From: Actinomucor elegans
Lineage: Eukaryota > Mucoromycota > Mucoromycetes > Mucorales > Mucoraceae
Assembly: GCA_026027325.1 (NCBI GenBank)
Contig: JAMSLZ010000008.1
Location: 310,001 to 374,000 of the forward strand
Length of the DNA: 64,000 nt
Direction of reading: 5' to 3'
In this document: positions 45,588 through 58,020 of the stretch, piece after piece
How positions within the stretch are numbered: position 1 is the stretch's first letter
How the letters are laid out: each line of letters begins with the position of its first letter
Made by a program: the position numbers and the translations under genes
The notes under the pieces: model-generated
Databases searched by the model: none
What the model was told of the DNA's origin: nothing
Seen by the model: only the letters and a program-made list of their open reading frames with translations

Positions 45588-46358
45588 ATGTCCGGATCTA
45601 AGGTAATAGAGAGAGAAAGAGAGAAAGAAAGGATGGAATCTGAGATATATATATATATATATATATAAAACGCGTCTTTTCGTGCCAACTAATATACTGT
45701 ATACATAGACCTATTTTGATATTACTATTGACAACCAGCCTGTTGGTGTAAGTTCTCCTATACATGGTTAACACACGTTTTTGAACTTTTTTCTGATAGC
45801 GTATCGTCTTTAAACTATACGATGACGTCGTCCCTAAGACTGCAAAGAACTTCCGTGCTCTTTGTACTGGTGAAGAAGGCTTCGGTTATGCTGGAAGCAA
45901 GTTCCATCGTGTTATTCCTGGGTTTATGCTTCAAGGCGGTGATTTCACTAAAGGCGATGGCACAGGTGGTAAATCAATCTATGGTAAGTTGGATGCCATT
46001 GCATATGAAACATCATGTAGTCTTATAAACAAATATTTTTAAAGGCGAAAAGTTTGCTGATGAAAATTTTGATCTCAAACACACTAAACCTGGATTGTTA
46101 TCTATGGCTAATGCTGGACGTAATACAAATGGATCTCAGTTTTTTATTACTACGGTTGTTACTTCTTGGTTAGATGGTAAGCATGTCGTCTTTGGTGAGG
46201 TGGTTGAAGGGTAAGTCGCGTTATCGATTGTTAATAGCATGAATCTCACGCGTTTTTATATATATAGAATGGATATCGTCAAGATGATTGAAGAACAAGG
46301 CACCCCTAACGGATTAACCAAGAAAACCATTGCAATCGCTAAGTCTGGTGAATTGTAA
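45588..46358 (+). CDS. CPR1: Cyclophilin A-type peptidyl-prolyl cis-trans isomerase
   Basis: Five exons (45588-45602, 45709-45747, 45800-45983, 46045-46210, 46268-46358) encode 164 aa. The catalytic and cyclosporin-binding residues line up with human CypA numbering without any gap: Arg55, Phe60, Met61, Gln63 ([11 protein letters not shown]), Gln111, Phe113 (NGSQFFITT), Trp121 and His126 (SWLDGKH). It speeds proline isomerisation in the cytosol and is the expected cyclosporin A receptor that inhibits calcineurin. The first coding exon is just MSGSK, followed by a GA-rich and AT-repeat intron of 106 bp, the longest intron in this window's housekeeping genes. Confidence 0.97.
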
Positions 46359-47357
46359 ATAGTATTCTAAACAGACGATTGTTAACAATATATATATATA
46401 TATATATATAAAGTTAAACATCAAACTAACAATCATCATGATACATAAAATAAAATACAATTGTCTCAACAAACAAAGACTGGTTTATATGTTGCGCTTT
46501 ATATCATGGTTATGCCAGTTACAATTGATATTAAAATCATGACTCTCAAAAGCTTATTTAATTTGAAAAAATAATGATGCAAATATAAAAGAAGCATACG
46601 TATATAACATTAAGCTAATGTAGAGTAAGACTAAAAGAAAAATGAAGAAAGAACAAGGGTACTATGGGCAATTCTTAGAGTTGAGGGATCAGTCTATCTG
46701 GCAACAAAATAATCTGAGACGGGTGATATAAGGTTGAGATGGCAGCTGTATAGACATCTTGGCGAGTTATTTCTTAATACTGATCCCAGAATTTCTATAG
46801 GGTGGTGCATAACACCAAGAAAAATATGGGGCTCCTGAGTGTCCTTTAGTGTATATAGAAGGTGTAAAGAGCAATATAGAGCAATACAGGAGAAATGGCA
46901 AACAAAGACCTATTATAGTATCAAAAAAGAGGAGAAGGTTTATATCTGTATGAGAAGATTGGTAAAAATGACGATGTTTCTATCAAATTATTAACATGGT
47001 ATATGACCTAGGAATATGCAAATAAACCTATAATGTTGATGAATAAGACGCTATAACGCATAACTACTACTCATCTATACAAAAGATTGGAGTGCCGTGC
47101 AGGGTGTGGATGTAGATACTGGTCAGCATTCTCAAAACCTTCCAACTTGCATATACATGAATTGAGCGGTATTGTATCAGTTTTTTAGGATATGAAAAGC
47201 TTAATATTGCTATTTTCACAAAGCATGTTTGAAATAATTAAGTTATTGTTTATTGGTCATATACTGGTATGCCATTCTTGCACTCTTACTTTTTGTCGTT
47301 GCTTATATCTTACTGACCGGAAAAGTGGGCACTTTAGTGATGTTGCCTTATTTTTTA

Positions 47358-47393
47358 TTTTTTTGGGCTCTAAGTCCAGGAAGAGAATCGCAA
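47358..47393 (+). repeat. Left arm of a 36-bp inverted repeat
   Basis: Seven T, then GGGCTCTAAGTCCAGGAAGA and GAATCGCAA. Its inverse is found at 48005-48042 with one mismatch (C versus T). The arms are 611 bp apart. Confidence 0.88.
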
Positions 47394-48004
47394 AGCTGCC
47401 TTATCATGCTTTGGCTAATATGTGTTCTGTATTTCTCTTGAATAGAGTATAAAGGCTTGCACATGATCATTTCTAAGCACAAATTCGATCGAAGAATAAT
47501 ATATCCGTAATAAGTAGTCATGAACTTGTACCTTATCCAGAGATATTTTTTTTTTTCAAAAAAAAAAAAATGCATACATTTTCCAGCTGTTGTAAACAGA
47601 TTGTCTAGTTACAGACTATCTCCTTCAATTCAGTTTCTGATATACTAAGGAAGCGCTTAATTTTATGACCAGTTGTCAGATGGTGGATTTGGTATCTTTC
47701 AAAGTTCCATTAGTATTGAAACCATTTCCTCTTATTTGTATATATAGAAAACAAGTTAATGTATAAGAGTTTGATATAATTTGGTTTCTATGTACTCAAT
47801 AATTGCATATTTACATTCTTTGTAATAAAACGAATTTGATCAAGAGTTGCATCTACAATAGAAAAATCTACATGGAATATAATACGTTGCATCCAAATAT
47901 TTTCAGAAAAAAAATTGATACATAAAAAACATGTTATATCTTTCTCTCTCTTACTTTAAACTATCTACATAGCTTTATTACTAGTATACAAAATCGAACC
48001 CTTG

Positions 48005-48042
48005 TTGCGATTCTCTTCCTAGACTTAGAGCCCAAAAAAAAA
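48005..48042 (-). repeat. Right arm of the inverted repeat
   Basis: Reads TTGCGATTCTCTTCCTAGAC then TTAGAGCCC and an A run on the plus strand; inverse of 47358-47393. Confidence 0.88.
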
Positions 48043-48082
48043 CTGTTAGTGGTGCTTCGTCGATATTAGCTATTATCATTAA

Positions 48083-48259
48083 CAATGCTTCTGCGGATCA
48101 GCCTACTTGTACTGTAAGGGAAAAGATGGATCTATTTGTCCTATCGAGAGTCCTGAGGAAGTATGCTCAGTGATTAGTGGCGGATTCGGACCTCAATATC
48201 GCTCTTTGGAGGGCCGAATCAACGTCATTCCATTATTGGTGTTTCCAAAAGGTTGGTGA
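48083..48259 (+). other. Cys-rich open fragment without start codon
   Basis: Fifty-nine codons without a stop, reading QCFCGSAYLYCKGKDGSICP and later GGFGPQYRSLEGRINV. A TAA lies directly upstream and no AG acceptor lies between, so it cannot be reached by splicing. It could be a relic of a Cys-rich protein or chance; I cannot tell. Confidence 0.2.
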
Positions 48260-48892
48260 AATAGCACCCACTCTTGCAAGTCTGCAGCTCCCAAATTTTT
48301 GCAAGAATGTCAACTTCTAGGTGGATAACGTTACATAATAACAAATGAACTTTCATCTTTTTACCTTACCAAATTAGTTATTATAAAAGTACTGTGTGTA
48401 CATAACATGTAATCCAGAGTGAACAGTAAATGCTTGCAAATAAAATACGCACTTTGTTTTTAACTGGATTGTACTTCCTGCTCTAGTATATATATATATA
48501 TATAGGCATGTATATAAAAATGATAATATACACGAAATGTAAACACTTGTACAAATGATGCGTAGTTGACATATATATTTTATCATAACTGAGAGATGTT
48601 TGCTTGTCGCTATGCCAAGAAGCCATCAAGTTAATATATATATTCCTGACTAGTGCCAGGCTACGGACCTAAAAGCTAACTGTTTTCTTTGAATAGATGA
48701 ATCACAAGGTGAAAAATCTCATCTATGGCTCTATAGCAGATGCCAAGTTTCAACATTGCTGATTAAAGAAAAATGCTAGTTTATTTGTTTTAGATTACAG
48801 ATTCAGTTACAAAGATATGATATATACTTTTAAGCAACCCTGTTCAAAAGACATGTAATTAATAAAAAGCCACACTACATCAAATGTAATAC

Positions 48893-49719
48893 TTACTTTG
48901 GTAGCTCAAACTTTTGTCCTTTAACGACCCTAAAAATGCAGGTTAATTCATGCTAGTAGAAGAACCAATTACAAGATAACTTACTTGACATAATATATGT
49001 AAAAGAAATCACTATACAAAGCGGTTTGCAATAAACCTGCCAAAGACGCAATCCAATCCACGGTATACTTGGGTTCATAATAGTAGCGATAAACCCAGTT
49101 GAACAAATACAATGTACGATACGCGCCTAAAGCAAAAATGTAATGTGTCGTAATCGTTTCGGCTTCACCAGTACGCTGTAACATGAACAATTGAGGTAAA
49201 ATGGATACTGATTCCAGCCAGATAGAGAATGACCAAAGGATCTATTTCATTTACTAAATCAATACATGCTTAAGCCAGCTCTTATCATTGTTTATTACCT
49301 CAACTGGAGTATATTCATAGCAGAGAAGTAGAGATAGGACACCAGCAAATAAGAACAAGTATTCGTTACGGAATGTATCGAGGCTAGGGTCGTAAGTGGC
49401 TTTAAACTTCTTCATCATTAAATATAACACGTAAAACGAGGAAGCAATAAAGAAGATTTTCATACAAGTATTGTATACTGAGTGAAACTTGTAAACTACA
49501 TCGATGTATCGCGTCAAGAACACAACGCAGAATAATATTTGAGTCTTGAGTGATATGCCTATGGTTCAAGTAAGTGGCGTCAAGTTAACTTCGAGATTTT
49601 GTTCGCGAAATCAAAAGATGGAACTTACCAACACAAGAACGACTTTGTCTAATCTTGGCAAGCAAGATAAAGATGGAAGCCAAATGGGTCAAATCTGCAC
49701 ATAGACGAAATATATTCAT
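48893..49719 (-). CDS. ERD2: ER lumen protein-retaining (KDEL/HDEL) receptor
   Basis: Four exons (49629-49719, 49299-49558, 48985-49241, 48893-48929) encode 214 aa, the standard size. The seven-helix Golgi receptor returns escaped ER proteins carrying KDEL-like tails through COPI vesicles. Signatures: [76 protein letters not shown] and [20 protein letters not shown], followed by [18 protein letters not shown]. The tail KGQKFELPK is similar to the cytosolic tail of other receptors with a Lys-rich COPI contact. The last coding exon is only 37 nt. The stop TAA overlaps a potential donor (GTAAGT), but the family length supports stopping there. Confidence 0.96.
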
Positions 49720-50827
49720 TTCTAGCGAATAAGTTTTGCGAAGGAGAAAGAGAAAACGAAGAAAAGCGCTAGAGATTGCAATAATGTACTTTCGATTTTG
49801 CAGCTAACCAGGCATATCCACCAATTGTTTTGTCACACAATTTAATGTCGGGCACTGGCACAGTTTAGCCTTATTTTTGGCACCTGGACTCTAATTCGAT
49901 ATTTTAAACATAAGTTACAAGTGTATCGCCACCTCCATAAGCGCTTTATGCGCACTTTGCATCTACACTACGTATGCACAGCGTCTTATATAGCATTTCT
50001 ACATCCAGATTATTCTGAATTTACAGCTGTGTTAATTTCATTGGCTGTTGAGGATTTGATTAATACTCTACAAAAATTCGACAAAAATACTTGGTTTACA
50101 ATATGGCATATAGATCAACGGTGGGCAAAAGTTTCACTTTATTATTCAGTGATTCTATGAAGAAACAGCATGTTCTTTCTGTTAAACTAATTATAACATG
50201 TTTGTGTGCTGAGTCAAGTGTTGTAAAACGCCGACATAAAAACATTATTACCCATTAAAATGCAATTTTATATCTACTTTTTTACTTAAAAAAAAACACA
50301 CACACTTAAGAATATATTATTCCTTAGTATCTAATTCAATAGTGCCAAATGATTTTTTAAGTGTGCCGCTTTTAATCTTTGGCTTTCTATCATTTGCGTT
50401 AAGATTCTACTGTCAAAATTGCATCGTTTTCATTGGCCAGTAAATGTATATAGTACTGAGTATATTATAACCATTACTATTACAGTGATAGTCTCGTTGA
50501 GTGTCCTTTTTGGACAAGCAGGTAACCAAAGATTTACTTTAAATTTGAAAACGATGTATCCTAAATAACGTTCTTTTTAGTTCGTTGCCTTTTAACATCA
50601 CAAGTTAGTAGTTACGAGTTCTAGAAAACTCCGATCATCCTTCTGTCTTTCAATCAATAGCAAGCATTGAATAAGTGACAAACTTTTGGAAAATAAGATA
50701 ACTGTAAATCATTGATTGATTGTAACGCTTCATTTATAAAGCACAATTAGATACAGCAACAGCTAACATTTTTTTATTATTATTTTAGTGTTTTAATATG
50801 GCGCATCCAGATTTGCGACTGTTTGAC
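49720..50827. other. Intergenic gap, no gene seen
   Basis: 1.1 kb. A plus-strand ORF at 49921-50160 (79 codons) has no recognisable domain or splice context. A short CA-repeat lies near 50296. Confidence 0.55.
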
Positions 50828-51757
50828 TTATTTAGTATACTTGATGGACTTTTTCTGCTTGATTCTGGTGCTTCGACGAACATAGTTTTTAATATCTTCT
50901 TCAATGTCTCGTTCCCTTTTAAAAATTTTCTTTTTATCAATTGAAGTAGTATTTTCCTTTTTGTCAATTGAAATAAAAGTTTCCTTCTCTTTTCCTTTTA
51001 AAGATTTTCCTGGAACTAAAAATGAAGACTCTGCTTTGATTGATGAAGCAGCGCCCAATTCCCTTTTCTTGTGTGGGAGCGGAGATGAAGTTGAAGTCAG
51101 ACGCATGAGCAACGAGGTACCAGTCGTAGCAGAGGATGTAGTGGCTGAACGTCTCGACAAGTACTGAACAGCTTGGGAAACCGTGGGTAATGCCAAATCT
51201 TGATGTTGAGGCTGAAAAACTGGAAAGGTAGAAACGCTTATTCTATTAAAGATTGACTGGCCAGCCGCAGTTTCATTTTTTGTCAATGTAGCTTTCATTT
51301 CTTTTTCAATAAGATTTTTAATACGGGGAGGAATGTCTTCCAAAGGATTCAACCCGAGTTTCACAGATATTGCAAGCAGAGACCAGTCGTAGCCTGCATA
51401 GCGACGACCAATTGGGGTCAATGGTTGACGATTATCCGCGATACCAAAGACAGAAATTAAATAAGGTTTCGTATTCGCTTGATTGAAAAAATAGGCTCCT
51501 TGAAAAGCATTCACTAAAAGCCTTTTAGAGGCTCGTACTTGAATGATACTCTCTCTTCAAAATACAAAATAACTATTAATATATTTTTAATTAATGTTTT
51601 GGACCAGGTTTACTTACGGATCTTCTACATAAATTTTTATTCTGAAGACAAAATCTTCTTCTAAAGCCTCGAGATTTTCGGATAGATCGATATTCATGGA
51701 CGGTATGATGATAGCATCATCTATAAGAATGCGAACTTGCTGCTTGCAAGAAGGCAT
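50828..51757 (-). CDS. Hypothetical protein with basic disordered tail
   Basis: Two exons (51618-51757, 50828-51554) encode 288 aa. I do not recognise the family. The first 125 residues look folded (VRILIDDAIIIPSMNIDL, DFVFRIKIYVEDP, RASKRLLVNAFQGAYFFNQ, RRYAGYDWSLLAISVKLG). The remainder is low complexity: Ser/Thr-rich, then Lys-rich with two imperfect SIDKKEN/SIDKKKI repeats and a strongly basic end KNYVRRSTRIKQKKS, which would fit a nuclear localisation signal. Coding status is supported by a frame-preserving intron with good GT-AG ends. Confidence 0.68.
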
Positions 51758-53677
51758 AGTAATAATGAAAATAATAATAATAAAGGAATGATTATGAAAG
51801 CTTTCTTCTTCTTTTATAGGACTAAAATCTAGTCTAAATACTTAAAGGAAATGTTTATTACTTTCCACTCTAAACGATAATGATAAAAGAAGAATGCAGG
51901 TTACAATGGTGCCAAAAGAGTAACAGGAATTTTTGAGTCAATACAATGTTCATTGTCAGCACACTTATATAAGTCTGATCGTCATCAGACCAACAAAACT
52001 TTCAGGATAATGCTCCTTCAAAATTTATATTTTCATTATTCTTTATCAGAAATTGAAATGCTCCACATGAGTCTTGAAAGACCATTTGTTATTCAGCCCC
52101 TCACTTCAGCGAAACTGTCGAGATATATTTGGTTACCAATCTTTATATAGACTCCATTGTCCATTCCAACCTAGCAGTTCCTGTATCTACTATTGATAAA
52201 GTTAACTTTTCTCAAATGACCTTCTCTGTCATTAGATGCACTGTAATTCAATGAAACCAAATTTCTGATAGATTTAGTGGTTTATTTTGAACATGAGATT
52301 GATGATTAGAAGTCGTTGCTTTATCATGATGATATGAATGTGTATCGCTGTTAGTCGCCAAATAATAGGGTATAAGTATTAAACTATGGATATATCAATA
52401 TTTCGACATATACTAGCGCCCTTTTTAAACTTGAGTAACTAATCAGATACGGTATTTGACCAAGACGTGGCCGATAGATCTAATGTGTGGATGATTTTTT
52501 TTTTTTAAAAAAAAATCTTGAACATTAGTGATATTTTATTGCGAATAAAAAGAATACTCTAGAATCATAGTTTACAACTAGTATCAATTAGATGTAGAGC
52601 TTAGCATATAATTATTTTATCTGTATTTAATGCCAATAAAACAGTGAGTATCTAGGACCGGCATCAAGAAGTTCAACTCCTATATAGGTAGATTGAAGAA
52701 AACAACCATTATTAGTACTCCTCACGTAAGCTGTAAGGTCAAACGAGTAATGAAAGTTATATCCGTATAATGCCTTTGAATGCTCATAAACTCTTCAAAT
52801 AATACTCTTAAACAAGAGTTTCATGACCACCACCGCTCCTTATATCTTGGTCTCAATACTCTTTGCATCCGTTTTCTTTCTCAAATTGATCTAACAATGA
52901 TGCAGGCTGAATATTTACTATTCTGTATCTTTCTTAGACGTTCTATAGTTTCCACAAAGCATTATGCTATTGTATGCCTTAACTACTCTCTAGTATCACT
53001 TTCTAATACTGTCATGGCTTCAACTCGATGTTCGATATATACAACAGTTACGACATGTTTCTGCAACTCTTGTAAAATAAATATCTATTTTATCTAGTTG
53101 ATCGATTCTCTGAGACCAACTCTAACCTTAGCCACCACACAACTCGTTTTACCTTAGACTATGTCCATGGCCATACGTCGATGTCCACTCAAATATATAC
53201 CCCTCCTACATTTAGTTTTTTATGAAATCTAAACATTCGAAAGAGAATTTCATTTTATATAGTATCAACAATTCAAGTTTGTAACCTGCACTGGCTATAC
53301 TTTGGTTGAAATTTCACTGTTTGCTATGAAAGCTCGATCTCTGTAAGTTTTCAATAACTTCAGCTAGAAAAATAGCTATGGTATACTAATTAACTGGAGA
53401 TCTCACTTGCGATTTCTATCAAATGTCACATCGCACTAGTAGCCTCTCCTCATAAAGCTACAGCACCTAGTAGAACTTTAAATTAGTTTTGATATTTTTA
53501 ACTGTAGTAATTAACATTCGTTAGTCAAACGGTTAATTTTCTTGGTTATATAACCTAATAAAAATAGTTAGTGATTATTATATTGACCAGGAACAATCGC
53601 TACTGTGAAACTGATATTAGACTTTCATATACTTGTATATTATACATATGTATACTTATACGGTTCTACATTTTTTA
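51758..53677. other. Intergenic gap with repeat copies
   Basis: 1.9 kb. One partial reverse copy of the dispersed repeat at about 52255-52330 and one forward copy at 53398-53480. An oligo-T/oligo-A palindrome lies at about 52497-52516. The ORF 52780-53097 has no recognisable motif. Confidence 0.5.
53398..53480 (+). repeat. Dispersed degenerate repeat, single copy
   Basis: AGATCTCACTTGCGATTTCT, ATCAAATGTCACATCGCACT and GCTACAGCACCTAGTAGAAC follow in family order. Confidence 0.6.
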
Positions 53678-55577
53678 TTACTTCAATACTAGACCAACTA
53701 GGATACTGCCCACTATCACAAAACCTACGACAATCGATGTGACTTTTACGATGGCATTATGGATTTTTTGTGTAGAGCGATATGTATCATTAGCACGCGT
53801 TGTTATTTGGTTTGTATCTTGAGGTTGTAATAGCAGTTTAAGAAATTGTTCTAAGGCAAATTCACCGTCTAATTTGAAAGCAGGCAAGATATTCAACATA
53901 GCCAAAGCTAATGTAAACGAAGATATATATCTAGGTACATACAAGGGTTAGCCCATTATAACTCTAAGAGGCTAAGCAATGTTACCTGAGTAGCAGTTCC
54001 AGTATATGTGGCAAAGAAGAAGGTAAAAATCTGAACCGTGGTGTCAAAAGACTTACTTTGACTATGAGAATAGGTTAATACCAAAAGAAAACACGAACTA
54101 GGCAGTTTCATCATCTTACCACTCTCCCAAACATCGACTAGTTCACCTTCAAAAACAAACACCTTTTCATTGTTTGTTTCGCCAATATTGATCCAGCTTG
54201 GAAAACGAGCGTAAATTCGCACTATTTGCCCAGCAACGGAAGGCGTATAAGGTATGACACAGTCTAAATTGCTATCTGCACAATCTGCCGACTTGTAACA
54301 ACGCTCAGGATTAGTTGATGCTAATACTTGCAATGATGGCAAACAAGATCTATCACTCTATTATGATGATTGTTAATGACTTATTTATACTGGATTAGTT
54401 ACTAGTACCTTTTTCCCTGTCACTGGAAATTTTTCAAAACAAGAAATAGACGCGTTGGCGGATTGTCCAAAAGGATGCATATCATTGATATTACAGCATT
54501 CGTATCCAAAATCCTCCACAGGTTTGGTGGCACAGAATCCTTGTTGCAATATATATCTTCCATCTTCTCTAAACAAATGTTCATTCCAATGCTCGATATT
54601 TTTGACTAGTGGGAAGTCATCCAATTGATAAATGATCGTGGAAGGTGGAAAATGAGGCGCTAGAGGTGAATTGGGTCGAACATGAACGACACTGACTCCT
54701 CCAATCCCTTCTAGCGATTGCCATCCTAAAATCAACAAAAAAATTTTGAGGCCGCCTGCTAGAGATATAAACGTAAAAGCGTAGAGAATCAAATTATGCC
54801 AAACACCTGCGCACATGATGCATAGCTGCTTAAATGGAGTCAAATTTTGTAATGGTTGATCAGGAATATTGACAAAAGCGCCGGGATAGAGATATAAAAC
54901 GAACATGCCCGAGCTTTGAATAGGCACACCTTGGCTGAAAGATGCAATAGCATGGCCGGCTTCATGAAATAATCCACATACTGTGAGAGCCAGCAAGTAA
55001 TAGCCAATATGTGACATTGGCAAGGTCACACCGGGTATCTAGAGTCGACACATTAACTATTGATTAAGTAAAATAAAGCCACAAGACACTATACCATAGG
55101 TAAAAAGACTTGATCGTCTTCTTGACTATCCAAGGCTCTTTTAGAATGTCTATTATCAGTATTTGAAGGAAATATGGCATGGTTTAGACTTGATAATATC
55201 TTGAAACCAGCAAAGACTATAACCACCATACCCACCACCATAAGAACTGAAGCGGTAATGACGCCTAATGTAAACCAAACTTTCCAGAATGCAGGAGCCA
55301 GCTTTGTCAAGTTTTTAAAGAACGAGTTTAAACGTTGAGTGGTATATTTGATTTGGAATAACTTGATAGACCACTGGTCTTTTTCAACATTAGTGCTCTC
55401 ATTGACAATCGCCAGAGGCAGTACAGAGTTGTTATGCTTTCGTTTTACAGGCTCTTTTTTACGTGTACTAATAATTTGCAGTGCAAATACTATAATATAT
55501 AGAAATAGCCATAGTAATAGGAACTGCCCCACTAGTGAAAATAATTCCATCTTGGTGTAAACTGCAAGCGTATGCAT
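53678..55577 (-). CDS. Site-2 protease (S2P/MBTPS2-like intramembrane metalloprotease)
   Basis: Five exons (55095-55577, 54409-55038, 54120-54357, 53986-54061, 53678-53930) encode 559 aa. The zinc-protease motif HEAGH (186-190, in LFHEAGHAIASFSQG) and the distal metal-binding motif LNILPAFKLDGEF (Asp near 497) are both intact. It has several hydrophobic segments and a luminal loop with PDZ-like sequence and Cys pairs between the motifs. S2P cleaves membrane-bound transcription factors such as SREBP and ATF6 in their transmembrane helix, linking sterol and ER stress to transcription. Splicing exon 4 restores SLLTPRFRFLPSSLPHILEL, the conserved stretch before the second motif. A second in-frame Met (MELFSLVG, 55550) may be the real start. 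Confidence 0.93.
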
Positions 55578-56916
55578 GGAAGCTCGTTGTGTTTTTTTTC
55601 ATGTGTATCACAAAACAAAGTCACAAGCTGGCAAACTTTAATTAATCTTTTGAAAATGCAGTTTTGCATAGATAATCAATTATGGATTGGGCTTAGGAAT
55701 TGAGAGTGTAGATCAACACAGTTAAGCTGCAGTTAGGCATGCACTTGCGATAAATATTTGAATTATTGGGTTTTACAGTAGTCATTAAACAAGCTGATAG
55801 TTTTTGCGATATCTTGGCAGTTAGTGCAAAAAAAAAGACCCCCAACACATCTAGATATTCCGATGTTCAACCATGTAAGTGAATTATCCAAGCCTCAAGC
55901 ATATTTCACAAAAAGAGCCATCAAATCCATCTATTTTATTGCCCTATAAAGCCTCCTTTTATTATTGAATCTGTTTTGTCCCTTCGTTCCATATTTTTTA
56001 TCGTTTTTAATATGGATAAGTTAAAAAAAAAATTGGTCTTGACAAGCACACTATAATTCGGATTATCAACATAAGAGCTTGAGCAGAAGAACTGGGTGTT
56101 AATCAGCACAAAATTCTTTAAAAAAAGGCGCGAAATAAATCTTGTTGTCAAAGCATAAAGATTCTAATAGGTGTCACAGCACATCCTACACATGGTCTAT
56201 TCATTAGATGTGCTATTAGAATCGTTGCTTTAGGGGCGTACGGTGGCTATATCTTATTTTATGGATCTATAATTTGCATGCATCTCATAATCACTTAGAT
56301 CTTTTCTCAATAGATCTCAGCAGATGTTCAAATGTTACATCCGATTAATATTCCATGTGCAGAATGAATTACTGCATCTACTAAAAACATACTATATTAA
56401 GGAACAAGGAAAGTAATTGTATTGCTAATCTTGAACAAAAAATTTTCATACAACATATATCCAGTAATCTATAAACCTCTTGATCAATCTTGATAAATCA
56501 TATCTAGAACGAGCTGATGAACTTGTGTAGAAGAAACAGCAATTAGACCTGAAAAACAGATATTGAATATTGGAAAGTATTAAACAAACTGAGAACTGCT
56601 AATGATTGCATATCAGTAGGTCTTTCAGTCATTTCGATCAAAAGCCACGTTCGGTTAGTATTCTTTACTCAAAATAAGCAACTGCATCGAATGAAACACA
56701 AGAAACTAAAAAGCAGAAGCTATTAGGTTCCTGTATTAGATAGAGCCCAGTCCTTAGATAGTTATAGATTATGCTCATCTTATCAGTCAGGCATTATCGA
56801 TTGTCATAGCAAAGGGCGCCCATCTGCTGCTTTTATCAATACATTTGATAAACTTGTCCTTTACAGTAACTAATACACGAGTTTATTGATATCAGATGAA
56901 AGTGACGGATGTACTT
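55578..56916. other. Intergenic gap with repeat array
   Basis: 1.3 kb. About 56290-56690 is an array of the dispersed repeat. The ORF 55936-56151 (-) has no recognisable motif. Confidence 0.5.
56295..56690 (+). repeat. Dispersed degenerate repeat, three copies
   Basis: Copies near 56308 (ATAGATCTCAGCAGATGTTC, ATGTTACATCCGATTAATAT, TGCAGAATGAATTACTGCAT, CTACTAAAAAC), 56470 (CTCTTGATCAATCTTGATAA) and 56614 (AGGTCTTTCAGTCATTTCGA, CGGTTAGTATTCTTTACTCA, AAATAAGCAACTGCATCG). Period 145-165 bp. Confidence 0.66.
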
Positions 56917-57827
56917 CTACCCCGTTACTAGTGGACATGAAGTATCTTTTAATTTTCGTTGCGTCTGTGTAGAAGTTGAAGAAGTATTGGAATCATATTC
57001 GCTGTTCTTAATAGTTAGCACTAATACTTGTTGCTCTTCATGATTCTTTTCTGAGTATCCATGTTCATCCACTACGTATGCTCCAGCTTCTAGTTTTTTC
57101 CTTGCTTCTTCAATTTCTTTACTTCTTAATACTAATAAACTTGCAGTTTCTGTCGCGGTATAAACGGCTTCTCCGGTCACGGATAATAACCTTCCAATCA
57201 TTGTTCTTACCACATGGTCATACCAAAAAGATACAAATGGAATTGCCTTTAATATACCTTTGATTTATATAAGTAGCTTGCTGTTTGACGATAGATAGGA
57301 TCATACCTTCTATAGTCCAATGCTCTTCATGCGTTTCAATCTTTAGTAATCCACTATCTTTATCTGTTTCCTTAAACTCTAATACGACTGTTACTGGTAA
57401 CGATATTTTAACCCATGGAAACATTCTTGGGCATAATGTTTGTGTTAAGAAAGCGACGCATGTTTTCCCGTTGAAGCATATATTGTTTACTGTAGGTGGT
57501 TCTTTATTCAACGTCTTCCAAACTAATAAAACACTGTAGATGGATAAGTTATACGAAAAAAAAAAAAGGTGCGTTGTACATACTGTTTAATATTATGAAC
57601 TCCATTTGTTCTTAGTATGGGTGATGTAAAGGTAGCATTCGGCAGGTAGTATTGGTCAAATATACGCTTTCTTTTTGAATCATCGTAAGAGAATAAGCCT
57701 GTTACAACTTCTAAAGTCATGTTTTAATACACTACTGCTTGTTGATTTATGGTAGCTTACGCGTAATCACTTCTTCACAAATAGATAGGCCATCTTCAGT
57801 TACAGCAGTAGTGTCATATAAATCCAT
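56917..57827 (-). CDS. NTF2/SnoaL-like fold protein of unknown function
   Basis: Four exons (57761-57827, 57584-57710, 57307-57533, 56917-57257) encode 253 aa. The N-terminal two thirds read like the SigF-type NTF2-like domain of fungal hypothetical proteins: RKRIFDQYYLPNATFTSPIL, then FNGKTCVAFLTQTLCPRMFP, LPVTVVLEFKETD and HEEHWTIEGILKAIPF. Such folds often form small-molecule pockets, but no ligand or reaction is known to me for this subgroup. The C-terminal 70 residues are Glu/Lys-rich, then Ser/Thr-rich. Its start lies 193 bp from that of the coiled-coil gene on the other strand, so they probably share a promoter region. Confidence 0.75.
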
Positions 57828-58020
57828 ATTGATGGACAGCTAAAAAGAAAAGGAAGCGGAAAAAAAAGGAGTAAATAGCAGAGTGATGCGTTGTAACGTT
57901 TGTATTGCCCTGATTTCCTGCCCGAAAAGCACTTTTTGTGACGTGATACAAGGTACGACCCTTAGTATAATAACTATGCATAATTAAACCCGGCTTTTAG
58001 TCCTTATTTTCATCTCCAAA
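57828..58020. promoter_or_regulatory. Shared head-to-head promoter region
   Basis: 193 bp between two divergent start codons. No clear TATA box on either side. Co-regulation of the two genes is inferred only from the arrangement. Confidence 0.4.

Larger units (their letters stand above)
46359..48892. other. Intergenic gap with inverted repeat
   Basis: 2.5 kb between the 3' ends of cyclophilin (+) and the KDEL receptor gene (-). It holds a 36-bp inverted repeat (see 47358 and 48005), and a 59-codon open stretch at 48083-48259 lacking an ATG. ORFs at 47192-47452 overlap the left arm of the inverted repeat and show no domain. Confidence 0.5.

Noticed and set aside
47990..48042. GGGTTCGATTTT on the minus strand next to the inverted repeat, resembling a tRNA T-loop
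   Set aside because: No matching acceptor or D-arm can be folded around it.
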